DNA from: Phytohabitans rumicis
Lineage (GTDB): Bacteria > Actinomycetota > Actinomycetes > Mycobacteriales > Micromonosporaceae
Length of the DNA stretch: 64,000 nucleotides
Reading direction: 5' to 3'
NCBI RefSeq assembly: GCF_011764445.1
Contig: NZ_BLPG01000002.1
Span: 806,001 to 870,000, forward strand
Below are positions 20,665 to 28,628 of this stretch, piece by piece. The notes under the pieces are model-generated. The model worked only from the letters and a program-made list of their open reading frames with translations. It had not been told where the DNA came from and did no database searches. Both the position numbers and the translations under genes were made by a program. Position 1 is the first letter of the stretch; each line of letters opens with the position of its first letter.

Positions 20665-21828
20665 CTATGCGCTGAGGATCAGGCCGCTGGTGGGGACGCC
20701 GGTGCCGGCGGTTACCAGGACCGGGCCGGCGCCGGCGACCTGGTTGGCGGCGGTGCCGCGGACCTGGCGTACCGCCTCGGCGATGCCGTTCATGCCGTGG
20801 ATGTACGCCTCGCCGAGCTGCCCGCCGTGCGGGTTGATCGGCAGCCGGCCGCCCAGCTCGATGGCGCCGTCGGCGATGAAGTGCCGGGCCTCGCCGCGCG
20901 GGCAGAACCCCAGCTCCTCCAGCTGGATCAGCACGTACGGGGTGAAGTGGTCGTACAGCACAGCCACCCGGACGTCGTCGGGTGCGAAGCCGGACTGCCG
21001 CCACAGCTGCTGGGCCACCACCCCCATCTCCGGCAGGCCGGGCAGGTCGTCGCGGTAGTAGCTGGTCATCACGTACTGGTCGGGCCCGCTGCCCTGGGCC
21101 GCGGCGCACACGAGCGCCGGCGGCCGGGGCAGGTCGCGGGCGCGCGCCGCGCTCGTCACCACCAGCGCGACCGCGCCGTCGCTCTCCTGGCAGCAGTCCA
21201 GCAGCCGCAGCGGCTCGGCGATCCACCGCGACGCCTGGTGGTCGGCCAGCGTGATGGGCCGCCCGTAGAACCAGGCGTGCGGGTTCGTGGCGGCGTGCCG
21301 GCGGTCGGCCACCGCCACCCGGCCGAAGTCCTCGCTGCCGGCCCCGTACTCGTGCTGGTAGCGGCGGGCCACCATGGCGACCATCGCGGCCGGGGTGGCG
21401 AGGCCCATCGGGTAGTGCCAGCCGGCGTCCACACCGGACGATGTGGGCGCCCCGGCCACGGCCCGCGACACCTGGCCGAAGCGGCGGCCGGACCGCTCGT
21501 TGAGGGCGCGGTAGCAGACGACCACCTCCGCCACACCGGTCGCGACGGCCATCGCCGCCTGCTGCACGACCGCGCACGCCGCTCCCCCGCCGTAGCCGAT
21601 CTGGCTGAAGAAGGTCAACTGCGGCAGGCCGAGCTCGCGCGCCACCGCGATCTCCAGGTTGCTGTCCATGGTGAACGTCGCGAGCCCGTCCACATCGGAT
21701 GGCGAGAGTCCGGCGTCGGCGAGGGCGGCCCGTACCGCCTCCACCGCGAGGCGCAGCTCGCTGCGGCCGGAGTCCTTGCTGAACTCGGTCGCCCCGATGC
21801 CGGCGATCGCGGCCGTCCGGGCGATCAC
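20665..21828 (-). CDS. ltp2: Steroid side-chain thiolase-like aldolase Ltp2
   Basis: A 387-aa thiolase-superfamily protein of the SCP-2/lipid-transfer type: AAIAGIGATEFSKDSG at the start, then FFSQIGYGGGAACAVVQQAA, DHFTPYVLIQLEELGF, and INPHGGQLGEAYIHGMNGI near the end. Ltp2 carries out the retro-aldol cleavage of 17-hydroxy-3-oxo-pregnene-carboxyl-CoA, releasing propionyl-CoA and androstenedione. It works together with the DUF35 domain of ChsH2. The GTG start (21828) overlaps the chsH1 stop by GTGA. It ends the six-gene side-chain operon and corresponds to Rv3540c. Confidence 0.9.
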   Translation of the reverse strand: MIARTAAIAGIGATEFSKDSGRSELRLAVEAVRAALADAGLSPSDVDGLATFTMDSNLEIAVARELGLPQLTFFSQIGYGGGAACAVVQQAAMAVATGVAEVVVCYRALNERSGRRFGQVSRAVAGAPTSSGVDAGWHYPMGLATPAAMVAMVARRYQHEYGAGSEDFGRVAVADRRHAATNPHAWFYGRPITLADHQASRWIAEPLRLLDCCQESDGAVALVVTSAARARDLPRPPALVCAAAQGSGPDQYVMTSYYRDDLPGLPEMGVVAQQLWRQSGFAPDDVRVAVLYDHFTPYVLIQLEELGFCPRGEARHFIADGAIELGGRLPINPHGGQLGEAYIHGMNGIAEAVRQVRGTAANQVAGAGPVLVTAGTGVPTSGLILSA

Positions 21829-22202
21829 GCGGGGCCCCGGAGGAGCCGCACTGTCCCGGTCACGTGCGCGCCCAGGCTGTTGCGCCCCACCACTTCCACC
21901 ACACACTCACCGCCGTCGTCGGAGGCCACACGGCCGGTGAAGGTGAGTGTCTCGTACGGGTAGCACGGCACGCCCAGCCGGATCGCGATGCGGCCCACCG
22001 TCGCCTCGGGGCCGGCCCAGTCGGTCACGTACCGCTGCACCAGCCCGGTGGTCGTCAGGATGTTGAGGAAGATGTCCTTCCCGCCCCGGCGTACCGCCCG
22101 GTCCCGGTCGTGGTGCACGTCCTGGAAGTCGCGGGTGGCGATGGCGGTGCTGACCACGAGGGTCGGCGTCACCTCGACTGTCCACACAGGTAGCTCGGTC
22201 AC
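21825..22202 (-). CDS. chsH1: Steroid enoyl-CoA hydratase small subunit ChsH1
   Basis: A 125-aa single hotdog MaoC-like protein: VEVTPTLVVSTAIATRDFQDVHHDRD, then GGKDIFLNILTTTGLVQRYVTDW, then CVVEVVGRNSLGAHVTGTVRL. The length fits ChsH1 (Rv3541c). It forms an α2β2 hydratase with ChsH2 that hydrates the Δ17(20) enoyl-CoA of the C22 steroid side chain. GTG 22202 overlaps the chsH2 stop by GTGA. The much longer frame upstream of this GTG is shadow sequence over chsH2. Confidence 0.88.
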   Translation of the reverse strand: MTELPVWTVEVTPTLVVSTAIATRDFQDVHHDRDRAVRRGGKDIFLNILTTTGLVQRYVTDWAGPEATVGRIAIRLGVPCYPYETLTFTGRVASDDGGECVVEVVGRNSLGAHVTGTVRLLRGPA

Positions 22203-23091
22203 GACAGCCGCCACGCGGGCAGCGTCAGCTCGTCGTCCACGCGGACGAAGTCGACCCGTACCGGGTCGCCGATCCGCACCAACGCCGGGTCGCAGCCGAG
22301 CAGTTCGCCGGTCATGCGTACCCCCTCGGGCAGTTCCACCAGGACGACCACGACGGGCGGTTCGCGGCCGGGCAGTGGCGGATGGTGGTGCACCACATAG
22401 CTGTAGATCTCGCCACGGCCGGACGCCACGACGTACTCGGGTCGCAGGGCGCCGCAGTGCGGGCAGGACGGGCCGGGCGGGTGGCGCAGCGCGCCGCACG
22501 CGCCGCAGCTCTGGACGCGCAGCTCGCCGACGGCCGTGCCCGCCCAGAAGAAAGCGGTGTCCGCGCTGACGACCGGCCGCAGCACGTCGGCGGGGGCGCG
22601 GTCGCCACCGGCGTCTCGGCCGGGCGAAACTTCAGGACGCGGAAGAGCATGGTGGCGACCGGCTCGGCGTCGACGTACCAGGTGCTCTCGGTGGTGACGA
22701 ACCAGCCTTCGCCGAGCGAGGTGCGCTTCGGCCCGGCCACGTCGGTGAGCCGGCTGCGCACCGCCACCCGCTCGCCGTCGCGCAGATACCGGTGGTACGT
22801 CTGCTCGCAGTCGGTCGCCACCACGGAGGTGAACCCGGCCTCGTCCAGCACGGTGGACATGGCGGCCAGCCGGTCTCCGGGATCGGCGACGGGGTGCAGG
22901 CCGCGCATCGTCCACACCTGGGTCATCGCCGGCGGGGCGAGGCCGTCCCTTTCGTACACCGGGTTGGCGTCGCCCATGGCCTCCAGCCAGTTGCGGACCA
23001 TCGGCAGGTTGACCGGGTCGCGGGCCAGCCGGGGCGGCCCCTCGCCCAGGGCCTTGATGCGCTCGGCCGCCGCCGTGATGGTCTCCGCCAC
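22199..23091 (-). pseudogene. chsH2: Steroid enoyl-CoA hydratase large subunit ChsH2 (MaoC-DUF35), interrupted by one apparent frameshift
   Basis: The N-terminal MaoC half runs from GTG 23091 through NWLEAMGDANPVYERDGLAPP and TMLFRVLKFRPAETPVA. The frame then slips at the G run 22592-22596. The DUF35 half resumes with DTAFFWAGTAVGELR, the zinc-ribbon CGACGALRHPPGPSCPHCGAL and the OB-fold FVRVDDELTLPAW. One added base restores a protein of about 298 aa. ChsH2 pairs with ChsH1 for hydration, and its DUF35 domain binds Ltp2. Both halves look intact, so a base-call error is likely. It corresponds to Rv3542c. Confidence 0.85.
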
Positions 23092-23101
23092 ACCAGCCTC
23101 C

Positions 23102-24247
23102 CTATCGGGGTACGCGCGGCAGGTGCAGCCCGGCCGTCGCGATGAGCTCCCGCTGGATCTCGTTGGCCCCGCCGCCGAAGGTGAGCACCAGGTTGCGCTT
23201 GCTCTGGATGTCCAACCAGGACAGCAGCTCGGCGGTGTCCTGCTCGGCGGGGTCGCCGTACCGGCCGACGATTTCCTCCAGCGCCCGCCCGAGCTCCTGC
23301 AGCCGCTCGGAGGCGAACACCTTGGTGGCGGAGGCGTCCGCGACGCGCACCGGGTCGACGGCGGCCACCTGCCAGTTGAGCAGCTCGTTGACGCGCAGGA
23401 CGGCGTACGCGCGGGCCAGCGCCCGGCGCACGTCCGGCTCGTCCACAAGGGAGCGTGCCGACGCCCAGGCGTGCACCCGTTGGTAGAGCGCGCCCAGCCG
23501 GCCGGCCGGGCCGAGCATCACCCGCTCGTGGTTGAGCTGCGTGGTGATCAGGCGCCAGCCGTCGTTCTCGGCGCCGACCCGCATGCCCACCGGCACCCGC
23601 ACGTCGCTGTAGTAGGTCGCGTTGACGTGGTGGGCGCCGTCGCAGGTGATGATGGGTGTCCACGAGTAGCCGGGGTCCGTGGTGTCGACGATGAGGATCG
23701 AGATGCCCTTGTGCTTGGGCGCGTCGGGGTCGGTACGGCAGGCCAGCCAGACGTAGTCCGCGTCGTGCGCCCCGGTGGTGAACGTCTTCTGCCCGTCGAC
23801 GACGTACGCGTCGCCCGCGCGTACCGCGCGGGTCCGCAGCGCGGCCAGGTCGGTGCCGGCGCCCGGCTCGGTGTATCCGATCGCGAAGTGCACCTCGCCG
23901 GCCAGGATCCGGGGCAGGAAGCGCTCCTTCTGCTCCGCCGTGCCGAACGTCATCAGGGTCGGCCCCACGGTTTGCAGCGTCACGGCGGGCAGCGGCACGT
24001 CGGCGCGGGCCGCCTCGTTGACGAAGATCTGCTGCTCGACCGGGCCTAGGCCGCGGCCGCCGTACTCGACCGGCCAGCCCACGCCGAGCCAGCCGTCGCG
24101 GCCCATCCGGCGGACCACCTCGCGCAGCACCGGGCCGTGCCGTTCGCGCAGCAGCGTGGTGCGCTCCGCGGCGGTCATCAGGCCGGCGAAGTACGCCCGC
24201 AGCTCGGCCCGCAGCGCGTGCTGGGCCGGGGTCAGGTCGAGGAACAC
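23102..24247 (-). CDS. fadE29: Acyl-CoA dehydrogenase FadE29 (ChsE2 subunit)
   Basis: A 381-aa acyl-CoA dehydrogenase. It has GVGWPVEYGGRGLGPVEQQIF, the FAD/substrate loop GYTEPGAGTDLAALRTRAV, GQKTFTTGAHDADYVW, NHERVMLGPAGRLG and the C-terminal LTFGGGANEIQRELIATAGL. With FadE28 it forms the ChsE1-ChsE2 α2β2 enzyme that desaturates the three-carbon side chain of pregnene-carboxyl-CoA. The GTG start (24247) overlaps the fadE28 stop by 16 bases. ChsH2 begins ten bases after its stop. It corresponds to Rv3543c. Confidence 0.88.
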   Translation of the reverse strand: MFLDLTPAQHALRAELRAYFAGLMTAAERTTLLRERHGPVLREVVRRMGRDGWLGVGWPVEYGGRGLGPVEQQIFVNEAARADVPLPAVTLQTVGPTLMTFGTAEQKERFLPRILAGEVHFAIGYTEPGAGTDLAALRTRAVRAGDAYVVDGQKTFTTGAHDADYVWLACRTDPDAPKHKGISILIVDTTDPGYSWTPIITCDGAHHVNATYYSDVRVPVGMRVGAENDGWRLITTQLNHERVMLGPAGRLGALYQRVHAWASARSLVDEPDVRRALARAYAVLRVNELLNWQVAAVDPVRVADASATKVFASERLQELGRALEEIVGRYGDPAEQDTAELLSWLDIQSKRNLVLTFGGGANEIQRELIATAGLHLPRVPR

Positions 24248-25257
24248 GGCACCCTCCCGAGCAGGTGCTCGGCCCCGCCGAGCAGGCGCACCAGGTCCTT
24301 GATGGTGGACGAGTGCCGGTGCAGCGGGTACGTGACGTCCAGGCCGAGCCCGCCGTGCAGGTGGTGGCAGGCTTGGACGGCCGCGGGCGCCTCGCTCGCC
24401 AGCCAGTACGCCGCCACGGCCAGGTCGTCGTCGGCCGGCAGCCCGGCGCCCAACCGCCAGGACGCCGACAGGGCGGCCAGCTCCATCGTGCGGGACACCA
24501 CGTACGCGTCGGCGATCTGCTGGGCGACCGCCTGGAACCGGGCCAGCGGCCGGCCGAACTGCTCCCGGGTGCCGACGTGCGCGGCGGTCAGCGCGAGCGC
24601 CCCGGCCAGCGCCCCGGCGCCGGCCGCGCACGCCCCGGCGATGGCGCACCGGTAGAGGTCGGCAACCGAGCCGCCGATCAGTTGCGGCTGGACGCCGTCC
24701 AGCCGCACGGTGTACTCGGGCTCGCCGGTGGCGCTGGGCGTGCGATGCATCCTCAAGCCGGGCGCGGCCGGGTCGACCACGGCGACGGCCGTGCCTCCAC
24801 TGTCGAGGGTCACGGGCACGAGGATGCGGTGCGCCTGCTCGGCGTACGGGACGCCGACCTTCGTGCCGGTGACGAGCGGCGACGCCGTGGTGCGCGGTAC
24901 GAGCGGCAGCGGGTCGCCCGGCTCGCGCAGGGCCGCGGTCAGCACGGTGTCGCCAGCGGCCACACCGGCCAACAGCTGCGGCGCGGGGTCGGCCCAGCGC
25001 ACCACCGGCAGCACGCCGAGCGCCAGAGTGGACAGTGCCGGTACGGCGGCGGCGCGCCGGCCGACCTCGGTCAGCACGAGGCTGGTCTCCAGCACGCCGA
25101 GCCCGGAGCCGCCCAGCCCAGGTGGGAGCGCCAGAGCCAGCAGCCCGGCCTGGGCCAGCGCCTTCCAGGCCCGCTCGGGCGCGTCGCCGGCGCCCTCCAG
25201 TACGTCGGCCGCGAGGCGTACCACCGCCTCCTGTGCCTCGTCCGGTGTGAAGTCCAT
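24232..25257 (-). CDS. fadE28: Acyl-CoA dehydrogenase FadE28 (ChsE1 subunit)
   Basis: A 341-aa acyl-CoA dehydrogenase of the short partner type: LALALPPGLGGSGLGVLETSLVLTE, then HVGTREQFGRPLARFQAVAQQIADAYV, then CHHLHGGLGLDVTYPLHRHSS at the C-terminus. The compact β-domain fits the FadE28/FadE32 subunit class. ATG 25257 overlaps the fadE34 stop (TGATG). Position directly before fadE29-chsH2-chsH1-ltp2 matches Rv3544c. It acts with FadE29 on the last β-oxidation cycle of the sterol side chain. Confidence 0.86.
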   Translation of the reverse strand: MDFTPDEAQEAVVRLAADVLEGAGDAPERAWKALAQAGLLALALPPGLGGSGLGVLETSLVLTEVGRRAAAVPALSTLALGVLPVVRWADPAPQLLAGVAAGDTVLTAALREPGDPLPLVPRTTASPLVTGTKVGVPYAEQAHRILVPVTLDSGGTAVAVVDPAAPGLRMHRTPSATGEPEYTVRLDGVQPQLIGGSVADLYRCAIAGACAAGAGALAGALALTAAHVGTREQFGRPLARFQAVAQQIADAYVVSRTMELAALSASWRLGAGLPADDDLAVAAYWLASEAPAAVQACHHLHGGLGLDVTYPLHRHSSTIKDLVRLLGGAEHLLGRVPCSST

Positions 25258-27323
25258 CAGCGCTCCTTGTCCCGAGGGAGCCCGAGCACCCGTTCGGCGA
25301 CCACCGACAGCAGGATCTGCGTGGTGCCGCCGGCGATGCTCAAGCACCGGGTGAGCAGGAACTCGTACGCCGCACCGCCGTCGGCCGCGCCGTCCGGGCC
25401 GAGCGCCAGCAGGGCGGCCTCGGCGACCGCCTGCCGGTGCGCGACGCCGACCAGCTTGGCCACCGCCGACTCGGGCCCGCCCGCCTGGCCGTCGAGGCGG
25501 CGCAGCATGCCCCGCAGGTCCAGAAGGGACACCGCGAGGCCGTCGGCCACCAGCCCGCCGAGCCGGTCCCGCTGTACCGCGTCCCCGGCGGCGAGCAGCT
25601 TCTCGACGCCCTCGCCCAGGGACGAGCCGCGCCCCATGGCCACCCGCTCGTACGCCAGCGTGCCGCGGGCCAGCCGCCACCCGTCGCCGGGCGCGCCGAC
25701 CACGCAGTCGTCCGGCACGAGGACGTCGTCGAGGAAGACCTCGTTGAAGACCGCTCGCCCGGTGATCTCGCGCAGCGGGCGCACTTCGATGCCCGGCGTG
25801 CGCATCGACACCAGGAAGTACGTCAGGCCGCGGTGCTTGGGCGCGTCCGGGTCGGTGCGGGCCAGGCAGATGGCCCAGTCCGCCTCGGCCGCCAGCGAGG
25901 TCCACACCTTCTGGCCGGTCAGCCGCCAGCCGCCCGGCACGCGGACCGCCCGGGTGCGCAGCGAGGCGAGGTCGGAGCCCGCTTCCGGCTCGCTGAAGAG
26001 CTGGCACCAGGTGAGCTCGCCGCGCAGCGACGGGCCGGTGAAGCGTTCCTGCTGCTCGGCGGTGCCGTGCGCGAGGATGGTGGGCACCGCCCAGCCGGCG
26101 ATCGCCAGGTCCGGCCGGGTCACGCCGGCCCGGCTCAGCTCCCCGTCGATGGCGAGCTGCTCGGCGGGTGCGGCGCCCAACCCGTACAGGCCGGCGTCGG
26201 CCAGCGCGGCGCGCTGCCGCTCCGCGGGGAGGGCGGCGATCTGCTCGACCTTGGCGCGTACGTCCGGGGACGCCGGTGCCTGCCCATCCGGGGCGCGCAG
26301 CGTGCGGCGTACCCCGGAAAGGGCCAGCGCGGCGGCGCGCTCGCGCCAGACCGCGCCGTCGCCGAAGAGCTGGCGCAGTGCGACCGCCCGGCGCAGGTAG
26401 AGGTGGGCGTCGTGCTCCCAGGTGAAGCCGATGCCGCCGAGCACCTGGACGCAGTCCTTGGCGGTGTCGACGGCGGCGTCGAGCGCGATGGCCGCCGCGG
26501 CCGCGACGGCGAGGGGGAATTCGTCCGGCGCCTCGTCGTACGCCCGGGCGGCGTCCCAGGTGGTGGCGGTGGCCCGTTCGAGCCGGCACAGCATCTGCGC
26601 GCACAGGTGCTTGACCGCCTGGAACGTGCCGATCGCCCGGCCGAACTGGTGACGCACCTTGGCGTACTCGCTCGCGGTGCGAACACACCAGCCGGCGACG
26701 GCGGTGGCCTCGACGGCGGCCAGTAGCGCCGCGGTGTCTTTGACCTGTCCCGTGACGAGCGGGACGCGGCGGTCTTCGGGCAGGGCCGCGGCGCCCGCGT
26801 GGACGTCGGCGAGCGGGCGGGAGAAGTCGACCGGCACGCGCGGCGCGACGTGCAGCCCGGGGTGGCCGGCCGCCAGCAGGTACCAGGCGTCGCCGGCGGG
26901 CAGCAGCAGGTGGGATGTGCCGCCCGCGCCGAGCACCGGCCCGTCCCCGGTCCTTACGGCCACGGACGCGTCGCCGGCCGCGAGGGCCGGCAGCAGCTCC
27001 TTCACCGCCGGTACGTCGGCGTGCACGGCGAGGATCAGCTCGGCGAGGAACGTGGGCAGCAGCGGGCCGGGCACGAGGGCGTCCGCGAGCTGCTCGACGG
27101 CGGCGGCCAGGTCGAGCGTGGTGCCGCCCGCGCCGCCGGCCGAGACGGGCACCGCGATGGCGAAAACGCCCAGATCGGCCGCCTCGGCCCAGTGCCGCCG
27201 CCAGGAGTCCGGCTCGCGGCCGGATTCGAGGGCGCGCACGGCCGCCACGGTGCCCGCGCCGCCGGCCCAGCGGCGGATCGACTCCTGTAGGGCCCGTTGC
27301 TCCTCGGAGATGGCGATCGGCAC
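25257..27323 (-). CDS. fadE34: Two-domain acyl-CoA dehydrogenase FadE34 (ChsE3)
   Basis: A 688-aa protein made of two fused acyl-CoA dehydrogenase units. The first, to about residue 320, contains RHQFGRAIGTFQAVKHLCAQM and QVLGGIGFTWEHDAHLYLRRA. The second contains CQLFSEPEAGSDLASLRTRAV, GQKVWTSLAAEADW and the terminal SIAGGTTQILLSVVAERVLGLPR. FadE34 in M. tuberculosis (Rv3573c) has this fused design, acts on the C24 (five-carbon) side-chain CoA ester and also lies next to kstR. GTG 27323 is eight bases from a KstR operator, without a Shine-Dalgarno. Longer ORF readings run backwards into the kstR promoter and are rejected. Confidence 0.88.
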   Translation of the reverse strand: MPIAISEEQRALQESIRRWAGGAGTVAAVRALESGREPDSWRRHWAEAADLGVFAIAVPVSAGGAGGTTLDLAAAVEQLADALVPGPLLPTFLAELILAVHADVPAVKELLPALAAGDASVAVRTGDGPVLGAGGTSHLLLPAGDAWYLLAAGHPGLHVAPRVPVDFSRPLADVHAGAAALPEDRRVPLVTGQVKDTAALLAAVEATAVAGWCVRTASEYAKVRHQFGRAIGTFQAVKHLCAQMLCRLERATATTWDAARAYDEAPDEFPLAVAAAAAIALDAAVDTAKDCVQVLGGIGFTWEHDAHLYLRRAVALRQLFGDGAVWRERAAALALSGVRRTLRAPDGQAPASPDVRAKVEQIAALPAERQRAALADAGLYGLGAAPAEQLAIDGELSRAGVTRPDLAIAGWAVPTILAHGTAEQQERFTGPSLRGELTWCQLFSEPEAGSDLASLRTRAVRVPGGWRLTGQKVWTSLAAEADWAICLARTDPDAPKHRGLTYFLVSMRTPGIEVRPLREITGRAVFNEVFLDDVLVPDDCVVGAPGDGWRLARGTLAYERVAMGRGSSLGEGVEKLLAAGDAVQRDRLGGLVADGLAVSLLDLRGMLRRLDGQAGGPESAVAKLVGVAHRQAVAEAALLALGPDGAADGGAAYEFLLTRCLSIAGGTTQILLSVVAERVLGLPRDKER

Positions 27324-27331
27324 GGCAAAAT

Positions 27332-27345
27332 TGAAACACGTTTCA
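27332..27345. promoter_or_regulatory. KstR operator, fadE34/kstR divergent region
   Basis: TGAAACACGTTTCA is a perfect palindrome and an exact TnnAACnnGTTnnA match. It lies eight bases before fadE34 and 141 bases before kstR, so it mainly controls the side-chain operon. Autoregulation of kstR from here is possible. Confidence 0.9.
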
Positions 27346-27486
27346 CCATGGGTATGCCAGCCCGGCTTCCGGCCGGTAACGACCGCCGCGTTGGTAGTCT
27401 TGAAGACAACAGGCACTTCACGAGCGTGAAACTTCTTCGCGAGATGATGAAGGGGACGCTCCGAGGCAGGACGACGAGAGGGAAAG

Positions 27487-28116
27487 ATGGCAGCGCCGAG
27501 AACAAATACCAGCAGCAACACCGGACTGGTCACGCTCACCGGCGCCGACTCCGAGCAGGGTTCGGCCGCGCAGCGTGACCGCCGCCGCCGGATCCTCGAC
27601 GCCACCCTGCAGCTGGCCTCCAAGGGTGGGTACGACGCGGTGCAGATGCGGGCCGTGGCGGAGAAGGCCGACGTGGCGCTCGGCACGCTGTACCGCTACT
27701 TCCCCTCCAAGATCCACCTGCTGGTGTCGGCGCTGGCGCGGGAGCTGGAGCGCATCCAGGAGCGGCTCGACCGCACCGCCATCACCGGAGACACGCCGCA
27801 TGAGCGGATGCTCTTCGTGCTCGGCCGGGTCACCCGGTCGATGCAGCGCGAGCCGCTGCTCACCGAGGCGATGACGCGGGCGTTCATGTTCGCCGACCCG
27901 TCGGCCGCGGCCGAGGTCAACGCGGTGGCGCAGCTGATGGAAGACATGTTCACCCGGGCCATGCACGACAGCGACCCCACGGCGGACGACCGCGCCAAGG
28001 CACGCGTCATCGGCGACGTCTGGCTCTCCAACCTCGTCGCCTGGGTGACCAGGCGCGCCTCCGCGAACGACGTGATAAACCACCTCGAACTGGCGGCGCG
28101 CCTGCTGCTGCGTTAG
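27487..28116 (+). CDS. kstR: TetR-family repressor KstR
   Basis: A 209-aa TetR regulator. Its DNA-binding domain is almost that of mycobacterial KstR: AQRDRRRRILDATLQLASKGGYDAVQMRAVAEKADVALGTLYRYF spans about residues 30-76. The ligand domain keeps MQREPLLTEAMTRAFMFADPSAAAEV and DVWLSNLVAWVTRRASANDV. KstR represses sterol side-chain and ring genes and is released by 3-oxo-4-cholestenoyl-CoA type esters. ATG 27487 follows GAGGGAAAG. Divergent orientation to fadE34 is conserved with Rv3573c-Rv3574c, and the window holds at least six matching operators. Confidence 0.93.
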   Translation: MAAPRTNTSSNTGLVTLTGADSEQGSAAQRDRRRRILDATLQLASKGGYDAVQMRAVAEKADVALGTLYRYFPSKIHLLVSALARELERIQERLDRTAITGDTPHERMLFVLGRVTRSMQREPLLTEAMTRAFMFADPSAAAEVNAVAQLMEDMFTRAMHDSDPTADDRAKARVIGDVWLSNLVAWVTRRASANDVINHLELAARLLLR

Positions 28117-28126
28117 CTAAATCCGG

Positions 28127-28561
28127 TCACCCGAGCAACGCGGTGAACTTCTCCAGGGAAGCCTTCGCCGCGGTGCCGGCCTGCTTTTCCAGCATCGTCG
28201 CCATCGGGCCGGCGAGCGCCGGTCCGGCGAACTCCATCTCGTACGTGATCTGCGAGCCGGCGTCGGCCGGCTCGATGATGAAGCGGTTCTTGGCCTTGAC
28301 GCCCATCGGGCCGTCACCGGCCAACTCCAGGCGCCCCGTCGGCTCGTCGGCCGTGACGACCTGCCAGGCCATCTCGGCCGGCATGCCCATGAGCTTGACC
28401 CGCTGCCGGTACGCCGTGCCCTCGCTCAGCGTCGCCGGCACGTCACCGGTAAAGCCCTCGTGCATGGTGAGCCACTCGGCGTACCTGGGTAGATCTATGA
28501 CCAGCTTCCACACCTGCTCGGGCCCTGCCGCAGCAACGGCGGACACGCTGACCTTCGCCAT
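28127..28561 (-). CDS. SRPBCC (polyketide cyclase/START-like) protein
   Basis: A 144-aa SRPBCC-fold protein: VSVSAVAAAGPEQVWKLVIDLPRYAEWL at the start, a β-rich middle (GMPAEMAWQVVTADEPTGRLEL) and the long C-terminal helix around MLEKQAGTAAKASLEKF. Such proteins bind hydrophobic ligands in a deep cavity. ATG 28561 has AGGAGG upstream, and an exact KstR operator lies 32 bases before it, so it belongs to the steroid regulon. It could bind or shuttle a sterol or a steroid intermediate; no reaction is established. It ends ten bases from the convergent kstR stop. Confidence 0.8.
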   Translation of the reverse strand: MAKVSVSAVAAAGPEQVWKLVIDLPRYAEWLTMHEGFTGDVPATLSEGTAYRQRVKLMGMPAEMAWQVVTADEPTGRLELAGDGPMGVKAKNRFIIEPADAGSQITYEMEFAGPALAGPMATMLEKQAGTAAKASLEKFTALLG

Positions 28562-28592
28562 AACGAACCTCCTAGGTGCCGGCTCCCGGCAG

Positions 28593-28606
28593 TGTAACGT
28601 GTTCTA
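28593..28606. promoter_or_regulatory. KstR operator upstream of the SRPBCC gene
   Basis: TGTAACGTGTTCTA matches TnnAACnnGTTnnA. It sits between the end of the second kstD and the SRPBCC start and points to separate KstR control of this small gene. Confidence 0.85.
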
Positions 28607-28628
28607 GTTCTCGTGGATAGCAACACAA

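Noticed and set aside
27324-27686. N-terminal extension of fadE34 into the kstR promoter and coding region
   Set aside because: It crosses the KstR operator and overlaps kstR; the acyl-CoA dehydrogenase similarity begins at the GTG at 27323.
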